From Symbiodinium natans (taxonomy: Eukaryota > Sar > Dinophyceae > Suessiales > Symbiodiniaceae), in contig CAJNDS010002390.1 of assembly GCA_905221605.1 (NCBI GenBank), positions 841,113-905,112 of the forward strand: DNA of 64,000 nt, written 5' to 3'. Position numbers and translations under genes: made by a program. The notes beneath the pieces were generated by a model. It was not told where the DNA came from and did no database searches. It saw only the letters and a list, made by a program, of their open reading frames with translations. This document shows positions 1 through 49,500 of the stretch, one piece after another (the stretch's first letter is position 1; every line of letters begins with the position of its first letter).

Positions 1-139
1 CAGTAAGGCGCAGCCCCCCCCCCCCCCCCCCAAAAAAAAAAAAAAAAAAAACTTCCCGAGGTGTTCGGGCTTAAGTTCAGCGTTGCCCACCTCCAGTCCG
101 CCAATGTCCTCTCTAGAGCCATATGATTTACTTAGGTGC

Positions 140-234
140 TTACCCAAAGGCTCCTAAGTAGAGCCTTTTTGGGGTAGCATACGAAAATCCCCTGTAACTA
201 GCCCAAAAAGGAACTACATTGGAGCCTTTGGGTA
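140..234. mobile_element. MITE family B, copy 1
   Basis: Ends are inverted repeats: TACCCAAAGGCTCCTA at the left, GGAGCCTTTGGGTA at the right. The centre carries the inner motif pair CTTTTTGGGGTAG and TAGCCCAAAAAG. Close relatives occur at 14243, 42142 and 44063. Confidence 0.7.
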
Positions 235-566
235 GGAGGTATAGCAAGTTCCACGACGGGATTGTATAGGGGGCCCTAAACCCTAAACCCTAAACCCTAA
301 ACCCTATGGTCGGATGCTTGCCGCTTGTTCAAACTCCCCTGTCCAGAGCCTAAGCTCTGCGATTGGTATAAAATGCAAGATATAGCCCCAAGCCCTACTG
401 AGCTTTTGCATCTTGCACAGTCCACTCCTTTGATGAGCTCCCTTTCTCGCCATTCAAGTACTTGGCAGTCAATGGCTGCCGCAAGCTGCACTGGGGGGGG
501 GGACCTGTGGGTAGACCTGAGCCCAGGTCTGGATGCAGGGTTTAGGGTCTAGGGTCTAGGGTATAG

Positions 567-3491
567 GGTTGCCCCACGCGGCCTACTTGGCCTCAGACGC
601 GCAGTCTGACAAGCAGGCCATCCAGCGGCTTTCCCCCGCCATATCTGAGCACATGCGCAGTCGATGGTGTTAGCCCTCGTGTCCAGCGCAACCACCGCAA
701 GTGTTGAGTTTTTCGCAGTCGGATGCCATGTTGAACGCGCTGACGGCGCATTACCTGCTCATCATCCTGCACCGATCGGAAGCATGGAGATGGTGGCCGC
801 AGACTTCTGATCGCGAGAGAGAAGCTCTCTTTCGGGTACCACTCTCCGCAACAGAGTAACCCTTGGCTCCAAGACAGACCCTAGACCCTAAACCCTAAAC
901 ACCCTAAACCTTAAACCCCAAACCCCAAACCGCCAACCGCAAACCCCAAACCCTAAACCCCCAAACCCTAAACCATAAGCCCTAAACCCTAAACCCTAAA
1001 CCCTAAACCCCAAACCCCAAACCCTAAACCCCACACCCTAAATCTAGCCAAGGCCCCTGGCTTCGAGGCTCTTTCTGGCGGTGGCGAGGCGCGGAGACCC
1101 CAACAACAATTCACATGCTTTTGTGGTTTAGGGATTAGGGTTTCGGGTTTAGGGATTGTGGTTTAGGGTTTGGGGATGTTACTAGCAGCCCTTAATCGGG
1201 ATCATCTGCTAGTAGGGGAACATCCCAAGTTTAGGCTTCTGGGGGGGGGGGGGGTTTCTGCAATTTGGGCGGTAAGGGGTACCTTATTGGGGTTCTTCTC
1301 ATCAGGGAACCCTACTGTTTGGGGACTATTTTATGGGTGCCTCATTTTCACAAACCCCCGTTTTGGGCTTTGGTTCCGACGGGTCCAATAACTAACAAAG
1401 GAACTCCATTGGAGCTTTGGGTAGCCACTAGGGGGGAGTTTATTGTCAACAAGTGAAGTTTCTAGGGTCGTTGCATCTTTTTCGTCAAGTTTCATGACGT
1501 GGTCCACGCGCAGGTACCCTTGAAGCTAGTCGCCAAAGAGCGTTCCAAGGCTTCACGAAATGTTGTACTGTACACTCCCTTGGAATCACGCCAGGCCAGT
1601 CCACTTGTCTAGACCCCGAGTCAGAAGTTCCCCTGAAGGACTAATTATCCCCAGAGTGCGCATCCTGTACAATGATCGCATCCCTCCTCATCCACCTCGA
1701 ACTCTCCCGCCCGGTTTTCCGCCTGGCTTCTGAACCTCTAATTTGTAGCATGTTTCATAGTCGAAGACGCGCTTTAATGTTTTCGGTTTACGTACTTTCA
1801 TAGGAAAATCAAAGGTGACCCTAGACTTTTTGCCCCTATAACTAAACCCTAAACCCCAAACCGAACTAATTTGTTACTGGAGAAGTAAGAAGAGGCCCCC
1901 AGCCGTGGCTTGCTCGGGGCTTTGAGATGAGAAGAGTCGAGTCGTCGTACTTCCTTTCATCTTGTTTAGGGTTTATGGTCTAGGGTTTAGGGTTTAGGGT
2001 TTAGGGGCTGCAGTTTGCACGCGGGTACTTGCACAAGCGCCAACTGAGCCTGTTGACCTCTTGTCTTTGTCGTAGAGAGTTGAAGGGGTGACGCTTCCGG
2101 TTCTCGAGCCCGTAAGCCTCGAACCCGCAAGTATATCTTGAGCCCATGAGTTTAAAGCCTTACAGCCTGCCAGGCCCCCGCCCCTGTACTCTGATGATGA
2201 ACCAGCTAAATGTTTGCTACGGGTGTCGGTTTAGGATTGAGGGTGCGCAGGCGAGTATTGAATTTGATCTTATCTGAAATCCTATCAGGTGTTTTAAAGG
2301 AACTAGGAGAGCAACACACAACCCAAAACCCTACGCCTTCTTGACTTTAAACCTGGCCCTAAACCCTAAACCCTAAACCCTAGACCCCAAACCCTAAACC
2401 CTAAACTCCTAACCCTTCGGGCAGCGATCTGAAGTGTGGCAGGTCGAGCTGGTGGTGACTCTTGGCAAGCCTTGAGGGGTTTCGGCTTCCTGGCGCAGGG
2501 TTTAGGGTTTAGGGTTTAGGGTTTAAGGGTTTAGGGTTTGGGGTTTGGGGTTTAGGGTTTAGGGTTTATAGGGTTTAGGGTTTAGGGTTTAGGGTTCAAT
2601 TAGGGTTAAGACTGAACTTGCCCTCGGTGGCACGTGAACCTCAGCCGTTGACCTGTCTTACCATCAAGCGTGCGGTCTAAACCCGAAACTTGGGATGTTC
2701 CCCTTTAACAGCCTGACAGTCCTTAATAGGGATTCTAACAGGGGGTATTCCAATCCCCATTAAGGACTGTTAGTATACGGGGGAACATCCCAACCCGAAA
2801 CCCTAGTCCCCAAACTAAACCCTAGACCATCGATGCAGAGCTCTCCGTTGCTTCGTACATGGGTGTGCCTTCATATGGTTTAGGGTTTAGGGTTTAGGGT
2901 TTAGGGTTTAGGGTTTAGGGTTTAGGGTTTAGGGTTTAGGGTTTAGGGATCGAAGGCATCTACCTGCATGTTAGCCGTCTGTCACACAGGGCATGAATGA
3001 GAACCAACCCAACCCCCCACACCAAAAAAGCGCGAAAGCGTGAGGCCTTCAGGAACCCCAAAACCTAAAAACCCTAAACCCTAGACCCTAGACCCTAAAC
3101 CCTAAACCCTAAACCCTAAACCCTAAACCCTAGACCCTAAACCCTAAACCCTAAACCCTAGGGCTGGGAGACTCGATGTTTCCAAGGATAAACACGGGCC
3201 TCGTCTTGGCTGACTACACGATCGGCTTGCCAGGGCCTTCAGGGGAGCCATCCGGAGATTTTCGAGCCCTATGAGCCCTAAGCCCTAAACCCTGCGAGCC
3301 TCCTGAGTCCTAAACCCCCAACCCTAAACCCTAAACCCCAAACCCTAAACCCTAAACCCTAAAGACTCCGACAAGCCCTCAACCCTGAATCCTCATCCCC
3401 CGGTTCGTAGCGCCGTGGAGAGGCCTTGGAGTAATGCCTGCCGTGAGAGTAGGGCGCCTCGGGGTCTTAAGTCAGAAGTCCAAAAGCTAGA
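567..3491 (+). CDS. Gene A, 3' part, multi-exon, unknown product
   Basis: A phase-consistent chain of islands with AG acceptors and GC donors: about 567-637, then 719-781, 1053-1088, 1490-1549, 1657-1725, 1893-1911, 2014-2036, 2425-2464, 2645-2671, 2956-2990, 3187-3208 and 3411-3491 with stop TAG. Peptides include MLNALTAHYLLIILHRSEA, FHDVVHAQVPLKLVAKERSK, MIASLLIHLELSRPVFRL, RSEVWQVELVVTL, AVDLSYHQA and IYLHVSRLSHR, which read smoothly across the joins. I recognise no family. The 5' end lies outside the window, and the first island has several possible ends. Exons of 19-23 nt (1893, 2014, 3187) are the weakest. Telomere-like arrays fill the introns. A gene boundary at 3491 is inferred from the stop codon and from the Met-starting island at 4385. 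Confidence 0.4.
882..1045 (-). repeat. Degenerate CCCTAAA array
   Basis: About 20 units of CCCTAAA, CCCCAAA and variants, just upstream of the predicted acceptor at 1053. Confidence 0.9.
2497..2600 (+). repeat. TTTAGGG array after a gene A donor
   Basis: About 13 TTTAGGG-type units starting 30 bp after the predicted donor at 2465. Confidence 0.9.
2690..2793. mobile_element. MITE family A, copy 1, with 8-bp target duplication
   Basis: Ends TTGGGATGTTC and GAACATCCCAA, with inner inverted repeat CAGTCCTTAATAGGGATT against AATCCCCATTAAGGACTG. It is flanked by CCCGAAAC on both sides (2682-2689 and 2794-2801). Confidence 0.85.
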
Positions 3492-4384
3492 AGGGTTTAG
3501 GGTTCAGGGTTCAGGGTTTAGGGTTCAGGGTTTAGGGTTTAGGGTTTAGGGTTTAGGCTTGAGCACAGGCAGAACCCGCAACCCGGAATGTTTTTGTCTC
3601 TCAGGGTCCATAGACCTATACCGTACATGCTTGGGCCCTTAGGCTACTATCTGGGCACCCCTTTCAGGCCCGTTACATGCTATATAGGTACATGGACCCG
3701 TAGGGTGCCACTGGCGCGTTTCTGTGGATCTTAGACCAACGGCACCCACAGAACCACATTCTGGTGGAACGGTACTGAAAGCTTCATGTGTAGATATAAT
3801 CTAAGTAGGGTTATAAGAAACCCAAATATGGTTATCGCCATGTATAATTTTGCCTTAAGAACCCTGAACCTACTTTGTTGTAGGTCCTTATTCTAAAACT
3901 TAGAACCCCACTGATAACTTCCCATGAACCTCCAAGTGAGCCCTCCTCAAGGTTTGATTGTCAGGGCACCTGGACTGCTTCGGGGTTTTATGCATAGGGT
4001 TTAGGGTTTAGGGTTTACAGGGTTTAGGTTTTAGGGTTTAGGGTTTAGGGTTTAGGGTTTAGGGTCACAGTATATCCTTGAATCCCTCTTCCGACCTTAA
4101 CGGTTCTGAGCCCGCCTTTGCCGCTTCTGAGCTGTATTAAGGCAAAGAGAAGCTGCTGCCACAAAAAGCCCTCAGCACCCAAGTGGACCAAACCCTGCTG
4201 AATCGACCATAGGGACCCTCTAGGCGGTCCCTTAAGAAGCGCCCAACCTACATGTTTTCGGGCTATTATCATATAGCCCCTTATAGGATGTTTAGGTAAC
4301 CTACAAAAGCAAAGTAGGGTTTGGGGGTTTAGGGTTTAGGGTTTAGGGTTTAGGGGGTTTAGGGCTTCTTAAAAGAAGCCTTGC
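3492..4384. other. Spacer between genes A and B
   Basis: No exon-like island is visible here. The stretch holds TTTAGGG-type arrays (3494-3560, 3995-4065, 4320-4362), a family F inverted-repeat element (about 3598-3705) and a diverged family E copy (about 3764-3940). If genes A and B are separate, the 5' end of gene B should lie in the last 30 bp, where AG dinucleotides upstream of ATG 4385 could accept a trans-spliced leader. Confidence 0.35.
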
Positions 4385-43543
<39,159 letters not shown>

Positions 43544-43592
43544 GGGTTGAAAGAGAGGCGTGCGGGGTGGGGCGCGCTGAAATTGCCCTACC
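43544..43592 (+). promoter_or_regulatory. Possible 49-bp intergenic spacer with leader acceptor
   Basis: Lies between the proposed stop of gene B (43541-43543) and an ATG in good context (ACCATGG at 43591-43597). It contains AG dinucleotides (GAAAG, AGAGAG) that could accept a spliced leader. Such short same-strand spacing is known in dinoflagellate tandem gene clusters. No promoter motif is visible. Confidence 0.3.
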
Positions 43593-46500
43593 ATGGCTGC
43601 CGAAGACGAAGAAGACGAGCAGCAAGGGTAAACTCTTCAACCCTAAACCCTCAAGTCCTTAAACCCTAGATCCTTAAACCCGAGGCCCTAGACCCTAAAC
43701 CCCATACACATACATATGTATGTATATATATATATGTATATAGACTTGCACAGCTTGGGAGTGGGTTCCACGCCGGCGGGCGCTTTCCTGATTCCCCCTC
43801 TGTAGGTAACAATCGACGGCATGAAAATGCTACCCTAAACCCTACACCCTAAACCCTAAACCCTAAACCCTCTGGCATCCTGCCTTGAGGTCATCTTTGA
43901 AAAGATATGGGATCCTTGGGGACACGAGAATCCCTAGGTATATGAACCATAAACTAAACCCTTTTCGCGCTCATTTAGTCCCCAAGGATGGGCCAGGGTA
44001 AGTTCCATGTCACCTCGGCGGCGCGAGGTGTTCCTTTGGTACCAGAAGCCCCTAAACCCTAACTACCTGGAGTCTCTGACGTAGTTCTTTTTTGGGTTAG
44101 TTGTCGGGGATTCTAGTATACTGCCCCAAAAAGGTACTACATAGGAGCCTTTAGGTAAACCCTAACTCCCCAAACCCCTTGGTCCCCCAGGAAAAGGAAG
44201 GCCGAAGCAGACGAGGTGACGCCAGCCTCTTCGACGCCCTGGGCTCCCTCACGGATGCCGCGCTCGTGGAGGTCCTTGGTTCAGGTTCTTCAGGGTTCAC
44301 AGGGTTTACAGTGTTCACACAGTTTACAGGGTTTGCAGGGTTTGCTTGGTTTACAGGGCTTGCAGAGGTTTACAGGGGTTTACAGGGTTTGCAGTGGGTT
44401 TAGGGTCAGGGTCCCGTTCTACCTCGTAAGGTAGCCCACAACCAGCAGGTTTTGGGATCTTAAGTCAAAACCTTAACAAGCCCAAAGCCCTACGTTGACG
44501 AAGTTGGGACATCCCCAGCTGTCAGGTCAACGTTACTGCCTTGAGACTCGTCTGCCAAGAGATTCTACGCATGCAGGGCTTCGAGGTCGTTGCCCTCTAG
44601 CTCAAAGTTTCAAAAATTGCAGCGTTTAGGGACCCCATTGTTTTTTTGTTTGTTTGGGGGGGGGGGGGGGGGTCCCCTTATTATTCCCTTTTAAACCAAA
44701 AAGGGTACCCTTTTTATACCTAGGCTACTCTTGGGTTTAGGGAGGAGGGTTTAGGGATGTGGGGATCAGGGTTTCGGGTTTTGAGCCCAGGGCCCTTTGT
44801 AAGCTCCAAATCCGTTTAGGGTTTAGGGTTTTTGGGTCTGGTGGCTAGAAAAGCCTTGACCCCAAACAAACCCCTCGCGGGGGGGCACAGAAGAGCAGAC
44901 TGGACCTTGCAAGAAATAAGTACCAGTTACAAAGCTAAGTCCTCTAAGCTCCCTGAGCCCTATCGACCCTTAACTGATAGAAAACCCTCAACCCTAAACC
45001 CGGGAAACCTGAACCCCTGCGCTCAGTGTTTCAGAGGCGCTTAGGGTGTAGGATGTCGGGTTATTTTATCACCTGCAGCAAGTTAACTTCTCGGCTCTCT
45101 TGCTTGGAGTGGCTGGTCAGAGCTGAAGACCTCCACAACCCTGAGCCCTGTAAACTCAAAATCCTGTACACCCCCTTCATCCCTAAACCCCCAAACCCCA
45201 ACTCCTTAAACCCTCACCCCCATAATCCATTCCCCCTAATATTAATACCCCCTAATACAAAAAAAAAAAAACCGGCCCCAAATACCGATCCCGGGTCTGT
45301 CCCTATTAAAACCTCTACAGAGTTAGGGGGGGATTAGGGGGGGTGGAGGCCCTAAACCCTAAACCCTAAACCCCAACCCTAAACCCTAAAACCCTCGACC
45401 CTAAACCTAACTAAACCCTAACCCTGACCCCTCTCACAAGGCTGCAAGGCTCTGACTGTTTTTGCCGGACTGTCTGTTCCGTGCTTGTCTGCCTGGCTTT
45501 CAGTCAGGCCTGCTCTGGGCGGCCTGACTGGCAGCCTTGTCTGAACAGCTAAGGGGTTTAGGGTTTACAGTTAAGGGTTTAGGGTTTACAGTTTAGGGTT
45601 TACGGTTTAGTAGGGTTCAATTAGGGTTTAGGGTTTAGGGTAATGAATAATAGGGTCTATTTGGGGCTTCAGACTAAAGGGTTCTGGCTGCCAGACTGGC
45701 TTTAAAACAAGTGCCCTTTTGGGTCTGTCTGTCTGCTGGTGGCCGGCTCTTGTTTTTTGGAGGGCTACGACAGGTCTGAGGAAATCCATTAGGGGGCTGA
45801 CTATTTAGGTACTTAATTATTTTAAACCGAAAAGGAACTCGAGCCGGCCACTAGCTGACTGTCTGTCCTGGGGGCTGAAAAAAACGTGCCTTAAAGGCTT
45901 CAGGATCTCTCTGTCTGCCTGTGACCGGCTGTAACAGTTCAGTTAGGGTCTAGGGCTACTTTTGGGGCTTAATTAATCCCTTGTCACTGGCTGACTGACT
46001 GCCTGACTATGTCAGGGCCTGAAGCACAGGAGCAACCACGAAAACGGGGGCCCGGCCTGCCTCAAGCGAGCCCCCCAGTCTGTCACCCTCAGTGTCTGGC
46101 CTGCTTCCGTCTGCCTGGCAGAGGGCATCCTAAACCCTAAACCCTAAGTCCTAAACCCTAAACCCTGAGAAAACCCTAAGGGGTTTGGGCTGGTTGCAGT
46201 AGGCTGGCTGCCTGGCTGTCCTCTGCGAAGCCACACCAGGCTGTTTGGCTTCTGGGGTCTAACTGGCTAATTACTTGACTGGGCTCTCCTGTCTGTCTCG
46301 GCACTTGCGGACCCCGTGGAGCTCCTTGTTCGCGTCCCTGAGGCTTTCCTGCCCAGAGACCCTTAACCCCTAATTAAACCCTACCCACTAAACGCGCACT
46401 GTCTGTTCTGTTCTGTGCCTGGATAGCCTCAAGCAGGCTGTTCTGCCTGGCTAGCTCCTCTCGGAGCTGCTCCAGCACGTCCTGGCCAGGCGTTTGGGGG

Positions 46501-49500
46501 TTTGGGCTTTCGGGCTGGGGGTGGTTTGGGCCTGTCTGTCTGGCGCCGTCTGGAGGTTCTCTGGCACCGTCTCGAGGCCGGCCATCTGTTTTTCTGCTGT
46601 GGCTCCGAGCTGGGGATGGGGCTGAGGGGCCTGGCCTGCTCGGAGTCTGGAGTCTGGGGGACAGGGTGCTGACTGACTGCAAAGGCTGCGACTGGGCCAA
46701 ACCCTAAACCCTAAACCCGAGGCCCTAAAACCCGAACAACAAAGCTGCAAGGCTCTGACTGTTTTTGCTGCCAGAGGCCTGCCTGTGCCAGACTGTCTTT
46801 TCTGAAAGCTAGACGTCTTGGCCTTCGGGTTTAAGGAGGGTTTCGGGACTAGGGCTCTAGCTGCCTCGCTGGCAGGAGTGGGTGTCTGAAAGCTGGAGGG
46901 GCGCTTCAGACCCCTCTCTCTGCTGAGCTCAGGAGTCTCAAGCTCCTGTGAGGGCTGCGACCTCACTGCTGGGCTGATGTGAGGTTTCTTGCGAGCTGCG
47001 AACTCTGTCTTGCTGAAGGTTGCGAGCTGTCTGCAAGACTCTCTCTCTCGAGATCGGGCACCTCTCTCTTGCGAGGCTGCGAACTCTGTGTTTGCGAAGG
47101 CTGCGAGCTCTCTCTGTGCCTTCTGCCCCCAGCCTGGCAGCAAGCTCTCTTCTTGTGACCAGAGCTGTCAGCAACTCGGTCTGCTTCACCAAGGCCTCGA
47201 CGAGGGCGTCCTGGCTGCTTTCGGGCGAATTAATTAGGTTGCCTCTGACTCAGACAGTGTGAACCTCGTTGTCTGCAACCTCGGTCTGGTCGCTGGCCAT
47301 GCTGCACACAGCCTCTCAATGCAGCTGGTCTTCCCTACCTTGCTTGAACTGTCATTCACTTAAACACGTCTGATCTCTCTGGTCTGGGTCTGCAGACCGG
47401 CTGGGTCAGGCTTAAGCCCAGGCTTGGCTGCTGAGCCAGCATGCTACAATAAGGACGGGCTGGTTTCTCGGACAAACGATAAGAACCCCCCATAACACTA
47501 AAAACCCTTCGAAGGTTTTTATACAAGGGGGGGGGCCTTTTATATTAGGGGGAACGGATTAACCCTAAACCCCTAGCCCCCACCCGTAAACCCCCAAACC
47601 CCCAACCCCTTAACCTAACCCTGCAACCCCTAACCCCCAACCCCCTAACTCCTAAACCCTAAACCCCAAACCCCAAACCCTAAACCCTAAACCCCAAACC
47701 CTAAACCCTAAACCCCAAACCTTACAAACCCAAGGCAGCGCGAGGACGGCGCGCAGGGTGGGGGAGGAGGAGGCGGAGACTCCGTGGACTCCGCGGTGCA
47801 AGGTGCGCCGGGTTCGGGCTTCGACTTTAGGGTTTAGGGTTAGGGTTTCGGGTTTAGGGTTTAGGGTTTAGGCTCTAGGGTTTCGGGTACTAAAGGTGTT
47901 CCCCTATGGTCCCTTTATAGATGTTCTATAATGCCCCCCCCCCCCCCCCCCCCAAAATCCTATTCTAGTTATTAAGGCCCCTCTAGTATTCAGTTAGGGT
48001 CGGGTCGTGGAAGGGGTTGCTTTGCCTGGGTGGTCCCAGCTAGAGGGTTTCAGTATTCTCACTTCATGCTAACAGTAAAGGTACTGAGATTTTGGTCTCT
48101 ATCTTCACGAGTTTAGAATAATCCGCTATCATAGGGTCTCAAGGTGTTATGGGTGCTGCGGCTGGACTGGTCTCCAAGCCGGCTAGCATCTCAAGACATG
48201 AAGACTCAGCCCCAGATCAACCATTAACAAGAGCTAAAGAGATAGTTGTTCGCACAAGCCCCTTATCAGTATTTCTGCGGTAAGTTCACGTGCGCGCAGC
48301 AGTTAATAATAATAATGATGATGATAATACCAATGTTACTACTACTAGTAATAATAATGATGATAATAATGATACTGATAATGATAATACCAATGTTACT
48401 ACTACTGTTGTAGGGGGTTTTAGTGAGAGGTTTTCCTGGGCTTCGAGGTTGGGGACCGCAACACCGCAAAGCCTCGCCAATGTCGCAGCGTGATCCTAAC
48501 CACTACAGGAGAACCCTAAACCCTAAACCCTAAACCCTAAACCCTAAACCCTAAACCCTAAACCCTAAACCCTAAACCCTAAACCCTAAACCCTAAACCC
48601 TAAACCCTAAACCCTAAACCCTAAACCCTAAACCCTAAACCCTAAACCCTAACCACCATTAGGGTTTGATGTTGGAGACTTGGATGCTGGTGCAGGACTC
48701 CGTAAAACCCAAAACCCTAGATCACTTTGGACTGCTTCCGACAAAATTGCGGACCCAGAGTGGGCCCTTGCATGTTCCGTTTGTTAGGGGGTTCCCTTCG
48801 AAGCCCCTTCCTAGGCTACTCTTGGGTCACCGAAAAACCCCAAACCCCAAACCCCCAACCCCAAACCCCAAACCCCAAACCCCAACCCTGAACCCTGAAC
48901 CCTTTGGGTTTCTTAGGCTGCTCTTGGGTCTCGGATGTGTAGAGAGAGCCCCCTAAACCCTAAACCCTAAGCCCTAAACCCTAAACCCTATAACCCTAAA
49001 CCCTTTTTTTCTCAAAGGATCGCCACAGCAGGGCTCGCTGGGTGCAGGGCTGGTAGGGGTTCAGGGTTGAGGGTTTCGGGTATATAGGGTTTAGGGTTTA
49101 GGGTTTAGGGTTTAGGGTTTTGGGTTTAGGGTTTAGGGTTTAGGAAGGTTTCAGGGTACAGTAGTCGCTGCCATGAGGCACTGACTGTGCTGCTGTTTGT
49201 CCCGGATTCTTCGACGTAGTCCGGATCTCGGTTTGTTTGCTCCCCCTCAATGGCTCCACTGCGTACTCAGGGGGTCCACTGAAAATGCCAGTCGTACGGA
49301 AGTAGGTACCAAAAACTGCCAAAAAACACTAATCGCTTCGGCGCAGACGAATTGCGGGGGACTTAAAATCGAACCCCCCGGGACGGTGCAGGGCAGGGAA
49401 CCCCCCCCGAAACCCTAAAGAACACCCCCTATGGCACCTTTTCCCTTCCCAAACTCCCCTTGTAAGACCTGCCAACCCGAAAACCTCAACACACCCCTGG

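Noticed and set aside
44526-44591. Response-regulator receiver domain
   Set aside because: One helix-strand peptide looks similar, but the aspartate pair before it and the phosphorylated aspartate after it are not found, so I did not name the gene.
48425-48505. tRNA-Glu-like A box (TAGTGGTTAGGAT) on the minus strand
   Set aside because: The B box does not match and no cloverleaf forms; at most a tRNA-derived SINE relic.
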